This document shows positions 42,262 to 52,860 of a stretch of DNA of 64,000 nucleotides, piece after piece. The notes under the pieces were generated by a model. It was given only the letters and a program-made list of their open reading frames with translations, had not been told where the DNA came from and did not search any database. Source of the DNA: Phymatolithon calcareum (lineage: Eukaryota; Rhodophyta; Florideophyceae; Hapalidiales). The stretch spans positions 1,054,001 to 1,118,000 of the forward strand of contig OZ345359.1 of assembly GCA_977006965.1 (NCBI GenBank), read 5' to 3'. The position numbers and the translations under genes were made by a program. Every line of letters starts with the position of its first letter. Within the stretch, counting starts at the first letter, position 1.

Positions 42262-42511
42262 GATCGAGATAAAAGTTTATTTAAAAGCCCCACAGACTTC
42301 CGAAGATATGGTCAAGGCATTCTCTGATGCTCCCTACCTTTATGCGGCTCAAAAAATGCTCACCAGTATGGCGGACGTAAAAGCTCAGGATTCAAGGTAA
42401 TCCTATCTCAGTCCTCTACGGGGTTGTTGGTGCTTGGACTCGATCGCTTTTTGCCTTGCCTTCTGCGAATCAATACGGGTCTTCTTCGTTCTCCATGCGT
42501 TCTATGAGTGT
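42262..42511 (-). repeat. LINE-A 3' end, minus strand
   Basis: Read as complement it matches 49780-50025: the last codons of ORF2 (around CATAGAACGCATGGAGAACG), the 3' UTR and the block CTTCGGAAGTCTGTGGGGCT with AT-rich end. It is truncated at its 5' side at 42511. Confidence 0.8.
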
Positions 42512-42599
42512 CTTAAGATCAAGAACAATGAATCAGTGAACGTCTCGTTTCGAAAGCGAAAGGAATGGTGAATAAGCATCGATGAAATCCAGCTCCCGG

Positions 42600-43370
42600 A
42601 ACTCATTATACTCATGACAGCAAGTGGCTGTTATTCCAGCGTATCCAGATTCTTTAGAATTCATACCTTAACCATATCCTTATTGTTATTTTCTGATCAG
42701 TTTATTTTTTACAGTCATACGAGCAAGGCTTCCTCAGCAACTACCTACAATAGCGTAGCTCTTCTTTTATGTTTGATCTTCTGTCCAAAGCCCTAGCGCG
42801 TACTTGCTTTTTTAAGAACTCTTTCTAAACGTTTCGTAAGGTTCTATTCTTGTTCAGTACAGGCCCTCTTCAATCTGCATACACTTGATGATGTGTTTGC
42901 TGAAGAGCAAGACATCATCTAGCGCTTTCTCGGTTACAGCTCTGTCTTCTTTGATGCCATTGACTGACAAGTTGCGCTCCAGAGTCTCGGTGTGCTGTCT
43001 GGCCTGGTTTCTGATTTTATCCGCCATCAGTGTTGTAGAGAGTTGCGGAAATCTTCCACAACCGTGCCGAAGCGCCAGTACCTTTATTCCTTATTTTTCT
43101 TGTTTGGCTGCTGCTTGCAAGGCTATCGCTGTCCAATTCTTTCATTTGCCTTTAGTTCTTTTTATTCAAAATGGCATACGTAGAGATTAGAACAAGAGTT
43201 TCCATTCCTTTTATGTATTCGGATGGACTATAATGCACGCGATTCATGCATTGACGATGGGGAGAGGAGTCTTCGTCGAAAATGCTCCAGAACAGCAATT
43301 GAAGCTCTCTTTGTTTCTTAAACACCTCTGCACAGTAATGTACTGTAGCATGTAAGAATAGAAGCAAATT
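42600..43370 (-). pseudogene. LINE-A relative, C-terminal module and 3' UTR, minus strand
   Basis: On minus, the frame opposite 42885-43190 reads CGRFPQLSTT ... TEKALDDVLLFSKHIIK and ends IEEGLY. This is homologous to CGRFPQVSTT ... AEKALDELLLFSKTLIE ... EEGLY of the 49.8-kb copy. Its 3' UTR (42600-42860) resembles that at 38096-38200 more than the LINE-A type, so it belongs to a second subfamily. Stops and frame changes are present. Confidence 0.65.
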
Positions 43371-43386
43371 TATTGCTAATTTTTTT

Positions 43387-44150
43387 AGTAAACCCGTCGC
43401 CTAAGAGTGGGTCCGAAAAAGTACCTTTCGAAGTAGGGGTCGGAACGGACCGCATAATCCGTAGTTTTACTAAGAAATTTTGCAAATCAGCTGATAGGAC
43501 GAATTACTCACGACATTTTGGAAAACGGATTCGGATTGGATTCATTTTTTTCTTTTCTTAACGGCATGGAGCGGAATGGAACCGCTAAATAGTTAAATTA
43601 ATAGTGCGCGGGACGGAATTTTTAGAATCGTAAGGCCGAATCCGATTGAGAATACCGAAAAAATAACTAATTTTTAAGATTTTAATTTTTTGAAGCGGAG
43701 GCTGGTCCGAAAAAGTCACCAAATACGTGGCACAGTACAGGACGGGTCGGGCTTCATCCACCCATTCATGGATGCGGATCGGATTGATTTTGAGAGACTA
43801 GCCAGTAAACGCGGAAGCGGTTTGATAATTTTTCAATATTTTCGAAACGGAGTGGATGTCAAACTGTCTGGCCCGACCCCTATTTCGAAGGGTTCCAAAA
43901 CGCACGAATTTTGTAAAATATTGGCCCATCATAATTTTTTGGTTCTTTGGAAAGCGGAAGCCAAGCTTGGTAACACTACGACTTAATACAATTCTTGGAG
44001 CTGAGGAGAGCGATGAAGATCTGCCTTTCGCGAGAAAAGCACATAATGCAAGAGTACGAAAACCCCATAAAACGCCATTATAATACATATTTACAGAACT
44101 GCGTAGTATCAAATGCTACCTGCCTTTCTCAAAGCACATGGTGACAGTAG
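43387..44150 (+). repeat. Dispersed repeat R2, copy interrupted by a MITE
   Basis: Homologous in inverse orientation to 3575-3870. The left part is 43387-43433 and the right part 43883-44150. Removing 43434-43882 and one TTTCGAAG restores the continuous arrangement seen at 3.8 kb. Confidence 0.7.
43434..43882. mobile_element. hAT-type MITE (449 bp) with exact target duplication
   Basis: The ends are TAGGGGTCGGAACGGACC on the left and, as complement, TAGGGGTCGGGCCAGACA on the right. The perfect 8-bp duplication TTTCGAAG lies at 43426-43433 and 43883-43890. The related sequence at 3.8 kb carries the site once with no insertion, which proves mobility. The interior has no transposase. It contains several CGGA-rich short repeats near the ends. 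8-bp target and TIR form indicate hAT. Confidence 0.88.
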
Positions 44151-44499
44151 TGCATGGGCACATTTTGGAAGTGCCTCTCTGTGATTACCCATAACATTTG
44201 CTTCCTCGTTCCTAAATCCTTCATAGACCACTCATCGAGTGGAGAAGGATTTTCTAGATCCTTTTAATTGCATATTTACTACCTCTAATGAGAGCACAAG
44301 GCAAACGCAATACAAGATGCGACTTGCATCCGTTCTTGGAGTAGTTTCCTATGCACAGCGTCGTATACGCCTTTGAGGTTCAAGAAAGCGATGCATGTAT
44401 ATCTTCTGCCGCAGCTCCGCTCTTCGGATATGGCTGCCTCTGAATGTGGGATTTGAAACACACAAGTTAGCACACTGGGTTTGGTCGGGTTGTTCCCTG

Positions 44500-44830
44500 G
44501 CGGAAAGCCAAGGGCGGCGCGAAGCGCCGACCTCTATAGAAAAAACAATGGATCAAAAGATGACTTGGCAGTATGAGAATTGGATCAATGGAAGAGTCTG
44601 GAAGCCGCTTCGCGGCTTCCTAGCCCGCCGCAGGCACCGCCGAGGTGCTTTCAGTGTAAGCGCTTGTAAGCAATGTAAGCACCTGTAAGCTGTAAGCAGC
44701 GGTTCTAGGGTTTGCCCTTGATGATCCTTCATGGTGTAAGTACGCATCGAAACCTATGGTACTGTAACTACTGTAATTCTATCTGTAAGGGCTTGCTGTA
44801 AATGCAAGCTGTAATGACAATTTGAAAGTA
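44500..44830. repeat. Cluster of GC-rich palindromes and GTAAGC-type short repeats
   Basis: GGCGCGAAGCGCC at about 44513 and GGAAGCCGCTTCGCGGCTTC-type palindrome at 44601-44621 (9-bp arms, 3-base loop) are followed by at least five TGTAAGC units at 44656-44700 and several CTGTAA units to 44810. The style differs from the surrounding DNA and recalls small palindromic repeats of organelle genomes. Confidence 0.5.
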
Positions 44831-44989
44831 GCTAGTCTTGTAGGAACTGGAGGGTATGCTAGTGGCGTTGGGCGCCACACTGAACCCTTGCCTTTCTAAA
44901 ATTATTTCTGTTTTGAGAGCTGTTTCTCTATTCTGATGGCACTGATTTGCGTCACATCGACAGATGTTCACAGGCTGTGCGACCTTCTG

Positions 44990-45720
44990 CCCATATTTCA
45001 AATCTAATCTCTGACTTGAGGCCCAAGTTCGTCTTGAACATCTCTGCTTTCACTTCGTCGAGGTCGGCAGTTTTCTTGAAAGGTGTTTTTGCTAGGGCTG
45101 TTCTTGATATCTTCCTTCATATCCTGCTGGCAGGCAAGGAGTGGCGTTTCTTGCCTCCAGGTGTCCATGTTCAAGCAAGTCCTTGAGACGTGCGCCGTGA
45201 AGAGCATTTGATTCAGTGGCTTCCCACATACACTGTTCTGTTTCGTCTTCATCGACCTCAAGCGTTTCATTTGAGCCAATTGAGATACTCTCTCTGTCAA
45301 ATCTTCTTGCTCAAGATCGGAGATGTACTCCTGGTATAGCGTCCTTTTCCTCCTATTGACCAGTCTTCTTACACTTCTCTTGTATATGATTTATATGTCC
45401 AAATCCTCCGGGTCTTGTGTCCTTCCCGCTTGCTTGTACAATTTTTCCTTTCGCTGCAATATGATCCAAGTTTGAGTTCCTAGAAGGCTTGAATCTTGGA
45501 TTTCTCTTGTACTTAACGTGCCATGTTTCTGTCCATATGTCCGAAATCTCGGCATAGATCTTGTTTAGACCATTGAGTCTTTGCAACCCATAAACATCTC
45601 AAGACTTGCCAGTAGTTCCCTTTGATACTTATCTTCGACAGCTTTCAGGAATTCAAGTTTTTTCCAGCTCTGCACTGAAACCGTCATTCTGTGGGGACGG
45701 GCGAGTATATCTTCGGAGAT
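44990..45720 (-). pseudogene. Decayed LINE-A ORF2 linker region, minus strand
   Basis: The minus translation in shifting frames gives PEDLDI...YQEYISDLEQED, matching PEDWSRY...YQEYIAELEEKD of the plus copy at 47.8 kb. Further, LNQMLFTAHVSRTCLNMDTW matches MNCAKFSAHISATCHSTEKW. It lies head-to-head with the LINE-A copy starting near 45.9 kb. Confidence 0.65.
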
Positions 45721-45883
45721 AATAAATGTTAGGTATTACAGCGAGAAAGAGGCTTATTTTCCCAGGTTCGCAGAAACACGGATCTATCGTGAAGGCCAAC
45801 CTTCTTTTTCGATTTCCAGATACTGTCCAGCATTTTGAGTTCCAGCTCTGTGTCTGCATCTCCAGCCGAAGTACTTCCATGTA

Positions 45884-46642
45884 TTGCAAATCAGGCTGGG
45901 TACACAATTGGAGTCTAAATCACGTAGCCTCCAGTTGTGTACCCAGCCACATCTAAATGGCACTTTGACTTCTACCCATATTACCAAGACAACATTGCCA
46001 TCGCATTTGTGTTTCAAGGCAAGGAGATACAGGACAATGGCCATAAAATGGTCATTTGGTACATTCCCGCCCATGAGTGCCTCGGAGCTCATAGAACTTA
46101 CAGGCCAAACTGGAAAATATGCTATCGAAGCTATCAAGGCAGGCCTATCAAAAGACAAGCTATCATCCGAAGAAAGCGCCTACACAAGAAGAGCACTTGA
46201 CGAAGTCCACTGCGCGTCCGTAGCGTCAAATGAGATCTCAAAGGAGTTGTACAAGGGTCTGGAGAGGGCAGCGCACAGGAGACTCAGAGCCATGGAAATT
46301 GACGAGATGCGAAAGCTCGAACAATTCCCACGACGACACCTCATAAACCCTAATTTCCGACAAATAATGAGGAAGGAGGGCGGCTTAACAGGCCAGGAAG
46401 ATGACGAAACCGAGGAACAACAGTCCGTAGAAGGCGATCAGGCAACTGAGCAAGACGAACCATCTAATGCAATAATCGAGTCAGATGTGGAAAACGAGAC
46501 TGGTCAGCATATCGACGCTAACGTGTCAGTCTACGAATCGAGAAGCCAGCCCGCAAATCTGATAGGAGACCCAGAGAAGCAAGAAACTGATAATACTCCC
46601 ATCGCAAATTCGGAGCAAAGCGCAACCAAAAATAATATTTAA
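45884..46642 (+). CDS. LINE-A ORF1-like protein with the FG-x-FP module
   Basis: 252 residues. About residues 46-120 (RRYRTMAIKWSFGTFPPMSA ... TRRALDEV) are homologous to the C-terminal module of LINE ORF2 seen at 49.6, 38.6, 43.0 and 53.7 kb. The middle is charged and basic (HRRLRAMEIDEMRKLEQFPRR); the last 100 residues are acidic and Gln/Glu-rich, probably disordered. It ends 13 bases before the endonuclease frame, in the position where LINEs carry ORF1, which usually binds RNA. No classic RRM, CCHC or coiled-coil is seen. The first 40 residues overlap a hairpin and may not be original. Confidence 0.55.
   Translation: MQIRLGTQLESKSRSLQLCTQPHLNGTLTSTHITKTTLPSHLCFKARRYRTMAIKWSFGTFPPMSASELIELTGQTGKYAIEAIKAGLSKDKLSSEESAYTRRALDEVHCASVASNEISKELYKGLERAAHRRLRAMEIDEMRKLEQFPRRHLINPNFRQIMRKEGGLTGQEDDETEEQQSVEGDQATEQDEPSNAIIESDVENETGQHIDANVSVYESRSQPANLIGDPEKQETDNTPIANSEQSATKNNI
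45895..45949. repeat. 20-bp inverted repeat at the LINE head-to-head junction
   Basis: Arms 45895-45914 (GGCTGGGTACACAATTGGAG) and 45930-45949 pair with one mismatch around 15 bases. It lies between the minus-strand LINE fragment and the plus-strand LINE-A. Confidence 0.8.
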
Positions 46643-46655
46643 CAGACATTGGAGA

Positions 46656-49600
46656 ATGGCAACGATGAACGTCGGGGAATCACCAGAAACCCCGGAGTAC
46701 CTACATAAGATGGTACATAATCACAAGGTTGATATTATCGGGCTCACGGAGACACATCTGAGATCCGAAACCCGTATCCGGACCGATAAGTTCTCTATCA
46801 ACGCCCCAAGGCCCGAACTGATAACTCCAGAGGGCCCCCGTAACCAAAATCCCGGAGCAAGAAGGCGAGGTACAGCGAGAAACTTTGGCGGAGTATCACT
46901 GGTATTTCGCAGTGGATGTGGAGTGAAACTCACCTTCAAGTATGCAAAGGTACACTTCCAAGTCATTATCGCCCAACTGGGCAGCCTAAAGTTTGGGGTA
47001 GTGTACATGTCACCAAGGTCCACTCGTCAGGAAACCGACAAGTGCCTCCAATTAATCAACAGGCATGCAAGGGGTCAAGCCATCATCTGTGGTGACTGGA
47101 ACGCATGACGCATGCTGTGGGACAGTAAGTCCAACAGAAGAAGCAACCAACTCTTCAAGTGGCCAGAAAGCAAAGGATGGGACATAAGAGCAAGCAAAGG
47201 ACCGACATTCCAGACGAAGAAGTACGGGAGCATTATCGACTTCTTCGTCACAAAAAGAATAAAAATATCTGCGCCGAACTCTCCAGGAGACATATGGACA
47301 GGGCTACACAGCACAGGCCTGTATGTACTCGCCTTAGAAGCCGACAAGATCTCGACCCGAGCCAATCTAAACGACCAATCAGTGAAACAGACCGAGACGA
47401 CACACAAAAGAAAAATGAAATCAAGGAACGAATGCATACTGTCATTGAGGACCTCAAGGGAAATAACTCCCCCGAATTGGTGTCGGATATCTACAGGGAG
47501 ATTGTAGACCTCGGAGGAAAGTCAAGAAGAGAACCCAGGAAAGAAGTCGCTCTTCGCAAGTATCACGAAGGCATGCCAGGAATCATAGAAAACCTCAACA
47601 AGTGCAGCAATGCAATGTATCTACACCAGGTATACAAGAGACTTGTTAAAACCTGGTGTGATCCGTGGAGAACCAGAAAACGCATCCCGGAACGCTACAA
47701 GTCATTTTGGAATACAGAGCTGGACAAAATGGCACTGAAGCGAAAGAAACTCTACCGGAAAGCCAGAACATCCTACTCACCGGAAGACTGGAGTCGTTAC
47801 CACGAGTGCAAGTACCAAATCAGAACCTTGGTGAACAGCAACAAGAAAGAGCAGTATCAAGAATACATTGCCGAGCTCGAGGAGAAAGATGGGCAAGCGG
47901 CCTTGAAGCAACTTGCCAAGATGAAAAAGAAAGTTCGAAGAAGAACGCTACGAAACAAGATGACAGGAAGCCCAATGAATTGCGCTAAATTCTCAGCTCA
48001 CATCTCGGCGACATGCCATAGCACTGAAAAGTGGAAACCGGGACTAAGAAAATTCTCCTGCTCCTACGACATGAGGACGAAAATTGAAGAGGCTATCCGA
48101 AAAGCACGAAACGGAAAGGCACCGGGCTTAGAAGAGGTGGAGGCTGAAATGCTGAAAGTCGATATACCGCTCAACGCTGAAGTGATTACAGCCTTGTGGG
48201 AGGCATGCGGGAGGTGTGGAGATACGCCTCTGCACTGGCAGAAAGCGTTCTTCGTCCCAATACACAAGAAGGGGGAGCACGAGGACCCCGGAAACTACCG
48301 ACCGATTTCCCTGTTGAGCCGCCCAAGGAAAATTATTGAGACAGCTATCGATATGAAGCTGCGCACAGTATACTCAAACCACAGGTATCAGCTCGGATTC
48401 CAAAAGGGGAAGAGCACTGAACTTGCCATCCTAAGAGCTATTGAGCTACTAAAAGAGGATCACAGATATGTAGCAGTATTGGACCTTAAGGCTGCCTACG
48501 ACACAGTACCGAGAGCACACTTGGTGAACAGAATGAGACAGGTACTGCCGAAGGAGATCTGCGCAATGGCCGAGGCGTCTTGAAACCATCCTGGATAGTA
48601 GCAATTGGTGATGCAAAACAGAAAGTGGTTTCTAGTGGACAGGGGCGTCCCGCAAGGGTCCCCTCTCAGTCCAAGCCACTGCAACATCTTCATGGATGAA
48701 TTCGCTGAGCGAATGAGCCGGGCATCAAAAACCTGGGCTGATGTTCCGGCTATCCTTTTTGCAGACGATTTTCTTCTCTCTGCGAAATCACCCGCTGCAT
48801 TGCAAGGACTTTTGGATATAGCTACCCAATGGGCACAAGATCGAGAGATGACATGGAACACTAAGCAAGGGAAAAGGGAAGTCCTCGAATCAGAGGAAAC
48901 ATTGGGCAAGATATTCAAGCTCGCGAACAAGATTTTGGCACACGTTCCGGAGGTCACATATCTTGGAGTATCCCTAGACCCCGGAGGAGTCACAGATACG
49001 ATAATGATGCAACGACTAAAGAAAGCAAGGACGATCGTGTACGAATTGCGTACACTGGGAGTGTTCAAGAATGGGTTAAGTATACAGAAGTGTATTCATA
49101 TATACAAGGCGCTAGTACAGCCACGCTGGGAGTACGCAATGCACTTAACGCCCTGGTCAGAAGACGTACAAAATGCCGTCAAGGAAGTAGAAGCAACATT
49201 CTTCAATCAAGTATTCGGGCCACTCGCCTGAGGAAGGACGGACAGGCTCTGTCTCCTGTGCCGCATCCAGACGGCCCCACATCGTCGAGAAATCTTGGCC
49301 TTCAAAATGCTGAGAAGGAAGAAGGAGAAGGAACGTATGTATCGAAATGAAGTGCCCGAAAGCAGAAACAACCTTGAATTGCAGTACACAAGGAAGGATA
49401 TCGCCGCGATAGAAACCAGAGATCCGTTTGGTGAAGCTGTAAAGCATACCCAAACAAACCAGTCTTCACAAACACTTCGATCGAAATTTCTGGAAATGGA
49501 AGGAGACCGCCTAGAATCGAAGAGGAAAAGGAAGATACCATACGATAAGACAAGTGAATTGCCAGCAATACTCAAGTTCCCCAAGGTGAAGCACAGACAA

Positions 49601-49828
49601 GTCGCACTGCAGTATGCCTGCGGAAGATTCCCACAGGTGTCAACAACAAGTATGACTGAAGAATTCGGCACAAGAGCCAGAGAGCATATGGAGACCCTTG
49701 AACGCACGCCAGCAGGGTACGACCTAGAAGAAGAAAAACGACTAGAAGCAGAAAAGGCGCTAGATGAGCTCTTACTATTTAGCAAGACACTCATAGAACG
49801 CATGGAGAACGAAGAAGGCCTGTATTGA
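46656..49828 (+). pseudogene. LINE-A ORF2: endonuclease, RT and C-terminal module
   Basis: 46656-47108 encodes the N-terminal endonuclease half (VDIIGLTETHL with the catalytic Glu, GGVSLVFR, GDWNA). 47112-47290 gives the other half in another frame (PTFQTKKYGSIIDFF). 47400-48583 carries the linker and RT fingers (NGKAPGLEEVEAEML, NYRPISLLS, AVLDLKAAYDTVP). After a frame change, 48605-49231 has GVPQGSPLSP, AILFADDFLLSAK (catalytic Asp pair) and TYLGVSLDPGG. After another, 49295-49828 ends with the C-terminal module (RHR/KHRQ ... CGRFPQVSTT ... EKALDELLLFS). The type of endonuclease shows target-primed retrotransposition for the living ancestor. Confidence 0.88.
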
Positions 49829-50035
49829 TTCGTATAAGGTAAGGCAAAAGCGGTCGAGTCCAAGCACCAACAATCCTGTAGAAGACTGAGATAGGATTAC
49901 TTTGAATCCTGAGTTTTCCCTTCTAGTGGGCGTTTTGTGAGCTGCACAAAGGTAGGTAGCATCAGAGGAAGCCTTGCCCATATCTTCGGAAGTCTGTGGG
50001 GCTTTTAAATAACTTGAATAAGAAATAAAAAAAAG
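49829..50035 (+). repeat. 3' UTR and A-rich tail of LINE-A
   Basis: Contains GCGGTCGAGTCCAAGCACCA, GGTAGGTAGCATCAG and CATATCTTCGGAAGTCTGTG, all shared with the copies at 53891-54102 and (complement) 42262-42511. Confidence 0.8.
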
Positions 50036-51189
50036 TTGCGGCGGATAGAGTGGAAATCTTCCATGAACCATTGGGTGCATAGGTTTCTATGATAGCTGCA
50101 TTTTCGCTTCAGTGCGCCAAGTATCTCTTTCGCCGCCGAGGAGTAGATTCTTCTTGAGTATCGTTCTTCTGCTTCATCCCGTCTTCCCATACAAATCTAT
50201 TGGGGGGTCGAATCTCTCTTCCTTGCTCTTTTCTTGCTCCCGTCATCATTTTCAGGTCATCCCGACAGCTCCCTCGCAGTCCGCTTACAGCTCCATATCT
50301 GGTCTTCGCAGGACCTTTGATGCTGTATCTCCTGTCTGATGCTCAATCGAGGTATTCAATCGCTCAGGGTTCTTGTTGGAAACACGGTTTACTTAAGGTT
50401 AGAATTCGAGCAAAAATACTTATGCTTATAATTTTCAAGAATCCTGCAGACGTTGGTCTCCTCACAAACATTCGTCTTCACTTCGAGAATAGGAGCTGGC
50501 AACTTGATTCCCATGGCTCTACTTGACATGTCTGTCATATATATGTAGTCATGACCTTCAGAATTTCTGCACTTGCTTTCGAAAGACGGATTTTTCTGGG
50601 AGTCATGTTTGTGCAGACTAGATCCCAGAATGCAACGTACATTGATTTATGTGGACTGTAGACCAATGCGGTTATATGGCTTACGGCAAATTTCCTCTGA
50701 ACGGGATGGTATCATATTGAGTACCATTGCCTGTAATCGGGAGCACAGTCTAACGCGATTACAGAAGTTGAAGTATTGCGTGGACAATAGCAATCCTCGT
50801 AATGTGTAGTGTAACCCTGATAGGGAAACCCACAAATATGGAGTTTGCCCACCGGAAGGGTATAAATACCAAGCCGACACGCTCAGATAGTGAGAATAAA
50901 TGTATCAGTTTATCAGTTCATAACAAAGAACCGTTCGGCCTAAGGTGGGAGGACGACGCTGATCCCGTAAATCGGTCGATTTCAATTTCCGAGTCTAAAG
51001 GACCCATAATTGTGCGAATGGCTATGTGGTCAAGAAGTACTTTACGCACGAAATCGCAAACTAACTACCTAAAACTGATATTCTCGAAAGGATTGCTTGG
51101 TTAAATCACAACATTATGCACCTTAGCAGTGTCGCTCTTTCTTTTATAAAAAGGATCTATGGAAACTTGCCTGCCAGAGGGATCTTCAT
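50036..51189. other. Spacer, nothing recognised
   Basis: No gene is supported. A TATA-like GGTATAAATACC lies at about 50858. Frames here have no motifs. Confidence 0.35.
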
Positions 51190-51757
51190 AGATATGATGA
51201 TGATTGCTTTATTCCCCTAAGAGGCCAGCATGTCTAGAAGGCTTTCTCTGGAGGAAGGTTTTTGCAGCTAGGGCTACGACGATAGCAACGAGCCCGGGTT
51301 TTGCGGGCTTTAACAGAGTAACGGAGCTACCAAGGTAGTAGCATCTGAAACGCATCTCCCGTACAGTCTTATGAGTGTTTCTGAGGGCGTTTAAGAAATT
51401 CAAAATTCAAAAAAAACGTCTAGAAGGCTTCATATGATTCCACTTTCTGAGGTCGGAAGAGTGTGTTATAGCCGATTCGATAACTTGGTTTCGAATATCG
51501 CCAAGGAGAGGATAGTATGTTCTGGGTGTGCGTTGTAGCATTATCTTGCGGACGAGCCTCTTCTCATCAATGCGCAAAACATATCCTAACCATCCCCAGC
51601 GACGGTCCTTAATCCATTGTATCACCGGCAAGGAGGGCTCTCTTGCTTCTTCGGCTATCGTTCTTTCCGTCATGCCAGCCATCACCTTCGATGCGGTACC
51701 GTTAAGATTTTTCACGATTAGATTCCTAAGATTCCAGGATTCACATCCGCATATCAA
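51190..51757 (-). pseudogene. LINE-C: C-terminal end and 3' UTR
   Basis: The 116-codon minus frame 51407-51757 contains CESWNLR, a Met-rich helix and IQWIKDRRWGWLGYVLRIDE. The RRWGWLGHVLRM-type motif is characteristic of the thumb and connection after the RT of RTE/L2/CR1-like LINEs. Its 3' UTR (51406-51190) shares sequence with 38285-38475. Upstream RT parts are absent, so it is 5'-truncated. Confidence 0.65.
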
Positions 51758-51797
51758 AGTCGAGCTTCATAGATATGCCTGCTCAATCATTAAGGAG

Positions 51798-51961
51798 ATG
51801 TGTACCGTAAGCCGGGATAACAAATGAAAGTAAAATGTAAGAGTACCAGGCCCGAGTGGGTACAATAGGACCCGAGGGCGGAGCCCGAGGGACTATTGTA
51901 CCCACGAGGGCCAGGTACGAGTACGTTTTACACATTTGTTATGCCGCCTTACGGTACACAT
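51798..51961. repeat. 164-bp fold-back repeat with about 70-bp arms
   Basis: The left arm begins ATGTGTACCGTAAG (51798) and the right arm ends CTTACGGTACACAT (51961). The inner arm ends are GTGGGTACAATAG (51856-51868) and CTATTGTACCCAC (51893-51905). The 24-base loop holds a direct CCCGAGGG pair. Pairing is not perfect but runs the whole length. It directly abuts the TIR element at 51967. Confidence 0.82.
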
Positions 51962-51966
51962 ACGAC

Positions 51967-52548
51967 TTGTTTTTGTAGACGCGAGAAAACACGCCGTTTT
52001 GAAAAGTACAAGTTTGTTGCCAATGGAATCTCGCACACAAATTACAAAAATGGCTCTTTCACTGGACCACTACCAACCGAATCGATGACAAAGCGGTCCA
52101 TGCCCAGACTTCTGTCGTTTTCGGTTCACGTCTTCAAAATATTCGAAAAAACTAACTTATTCAGTTCTTACATCTGCACAAAAATTAAGTGAGAAAAACC
52201 TTATTTTTTCCTCTTCCCCTTCTCAAGTCCTTGAGAAAATCCATCTTATATTTCTCTCCTCTCCGAGGAATAATGTAGTGACTTCTAACTTATAAAATCC
52301 TCATCACATCAAAATAAACAATCGAATTTAAGCTTCCAACTTGTTTTTCCCGCATCAGGTTTTATAAGTTGAAGGTTGACCTGGTTGGGAAGATCATCTG
52401 GGCAATAGAACTGAGTTAATGAAAGTGATATGAGCTCTGAAAATGCTCAAGTTCAGATGAACTATTAAATATTTATCGGTCCAAGTTTACATTTACTTTA
52501 GTCAATTACGTGAAAGCAGCCCGTGTTTTCTCGCGTCTACAAAAACAA
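51967..52548. mobile_element. 582-bp element with perfect 27-bp terminal inverted repeats
   Basis: 51967-51993 is exactly inverted at 52522-52548 (starting TTGTTTTTGTAGACGC). There is no transposase inside; an inner weaker hairpin lies at about 52282-52375 (AACTTATAAAA and complement). I could not find a target duplication, so the superfamily is unknown. Perfect TIRs suggest a fairly recent MITE. Confidence 0.72.
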
Positions 52549-52639
52549 TAGGCCTTCCTTATGAGCCGAAACTGTCGCCGTTCCGACACTTCCCTGAGAG
52601 CTGCCCATATCACACAGACTCGCAGAAGTGATCTTATAC

Positions 52640-52860
52640 CAGCTGATTGGAGACTGCACCCCCATGGTGGCCGTGTTTAGGCATGGAGACACAAGGTCGT
52701 AAGACCAATGTGTAAAACCTGTAACTCTAGCTGCAAGGAAACTACCGAGCACCTGATTTTAAGGTGTGGTGGACGTTCCGTCTCCAGAAAAAAGATTATT
52801 GGTAGAGTGGATGCAAAAACCGTAGAAGAGCTATACCGTGAGAGAGACCATTAGCAATAC
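52640..52860 (+). pseudogene. LINE-D zinc-motif fragment
   Basis: The plus translation at about 52708-52855 reads MCKTCNSSCKETTEHLILRC, then GGRSVSRKKIIGRVDA and a stop. It is the homologue of CKAC ... HLLLRC-SGRTVSKRQTIGRV at 37.37 kb. The pattern CxxC ... ET-x-x-HL-x-x-xC is typical of the LINE C-terminal zinc motif. Confidence 0.5.

Larger units (their letters stand above)
45884..50035 (+). mobile_element. LINE-A, nearly full-length non-LTR retrotransposon
   Basis: In order it shows an ORF1-like frame, AP-type endonuclease, linker, reverse transcriptase, C-terminal module and 3' UTR ending in an A-rich tail (AATAAGAAATAAAAAAAAG at about 50018-50035). The reading frame of ORF2 is broken at about 47108, 48583 and 49231, so the copy is dead but only moderately decayed. 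Several truncated relatives lie in the window (1.5, 29.1, 42.3, 45.0, 53.5 and 55.7 kb). The 5' limit is uncertain. Confidence 0.85.

Noticed and set aside
42885-43190. 101-codon plus-strand frame rich in Ser, Leu and Cys
   Set aside because: It is antisense to the LINE C-terminal module on minus, as are 49207-49863 and 53398-53865 minus, which are antisense to the plus-strand LINE frames.
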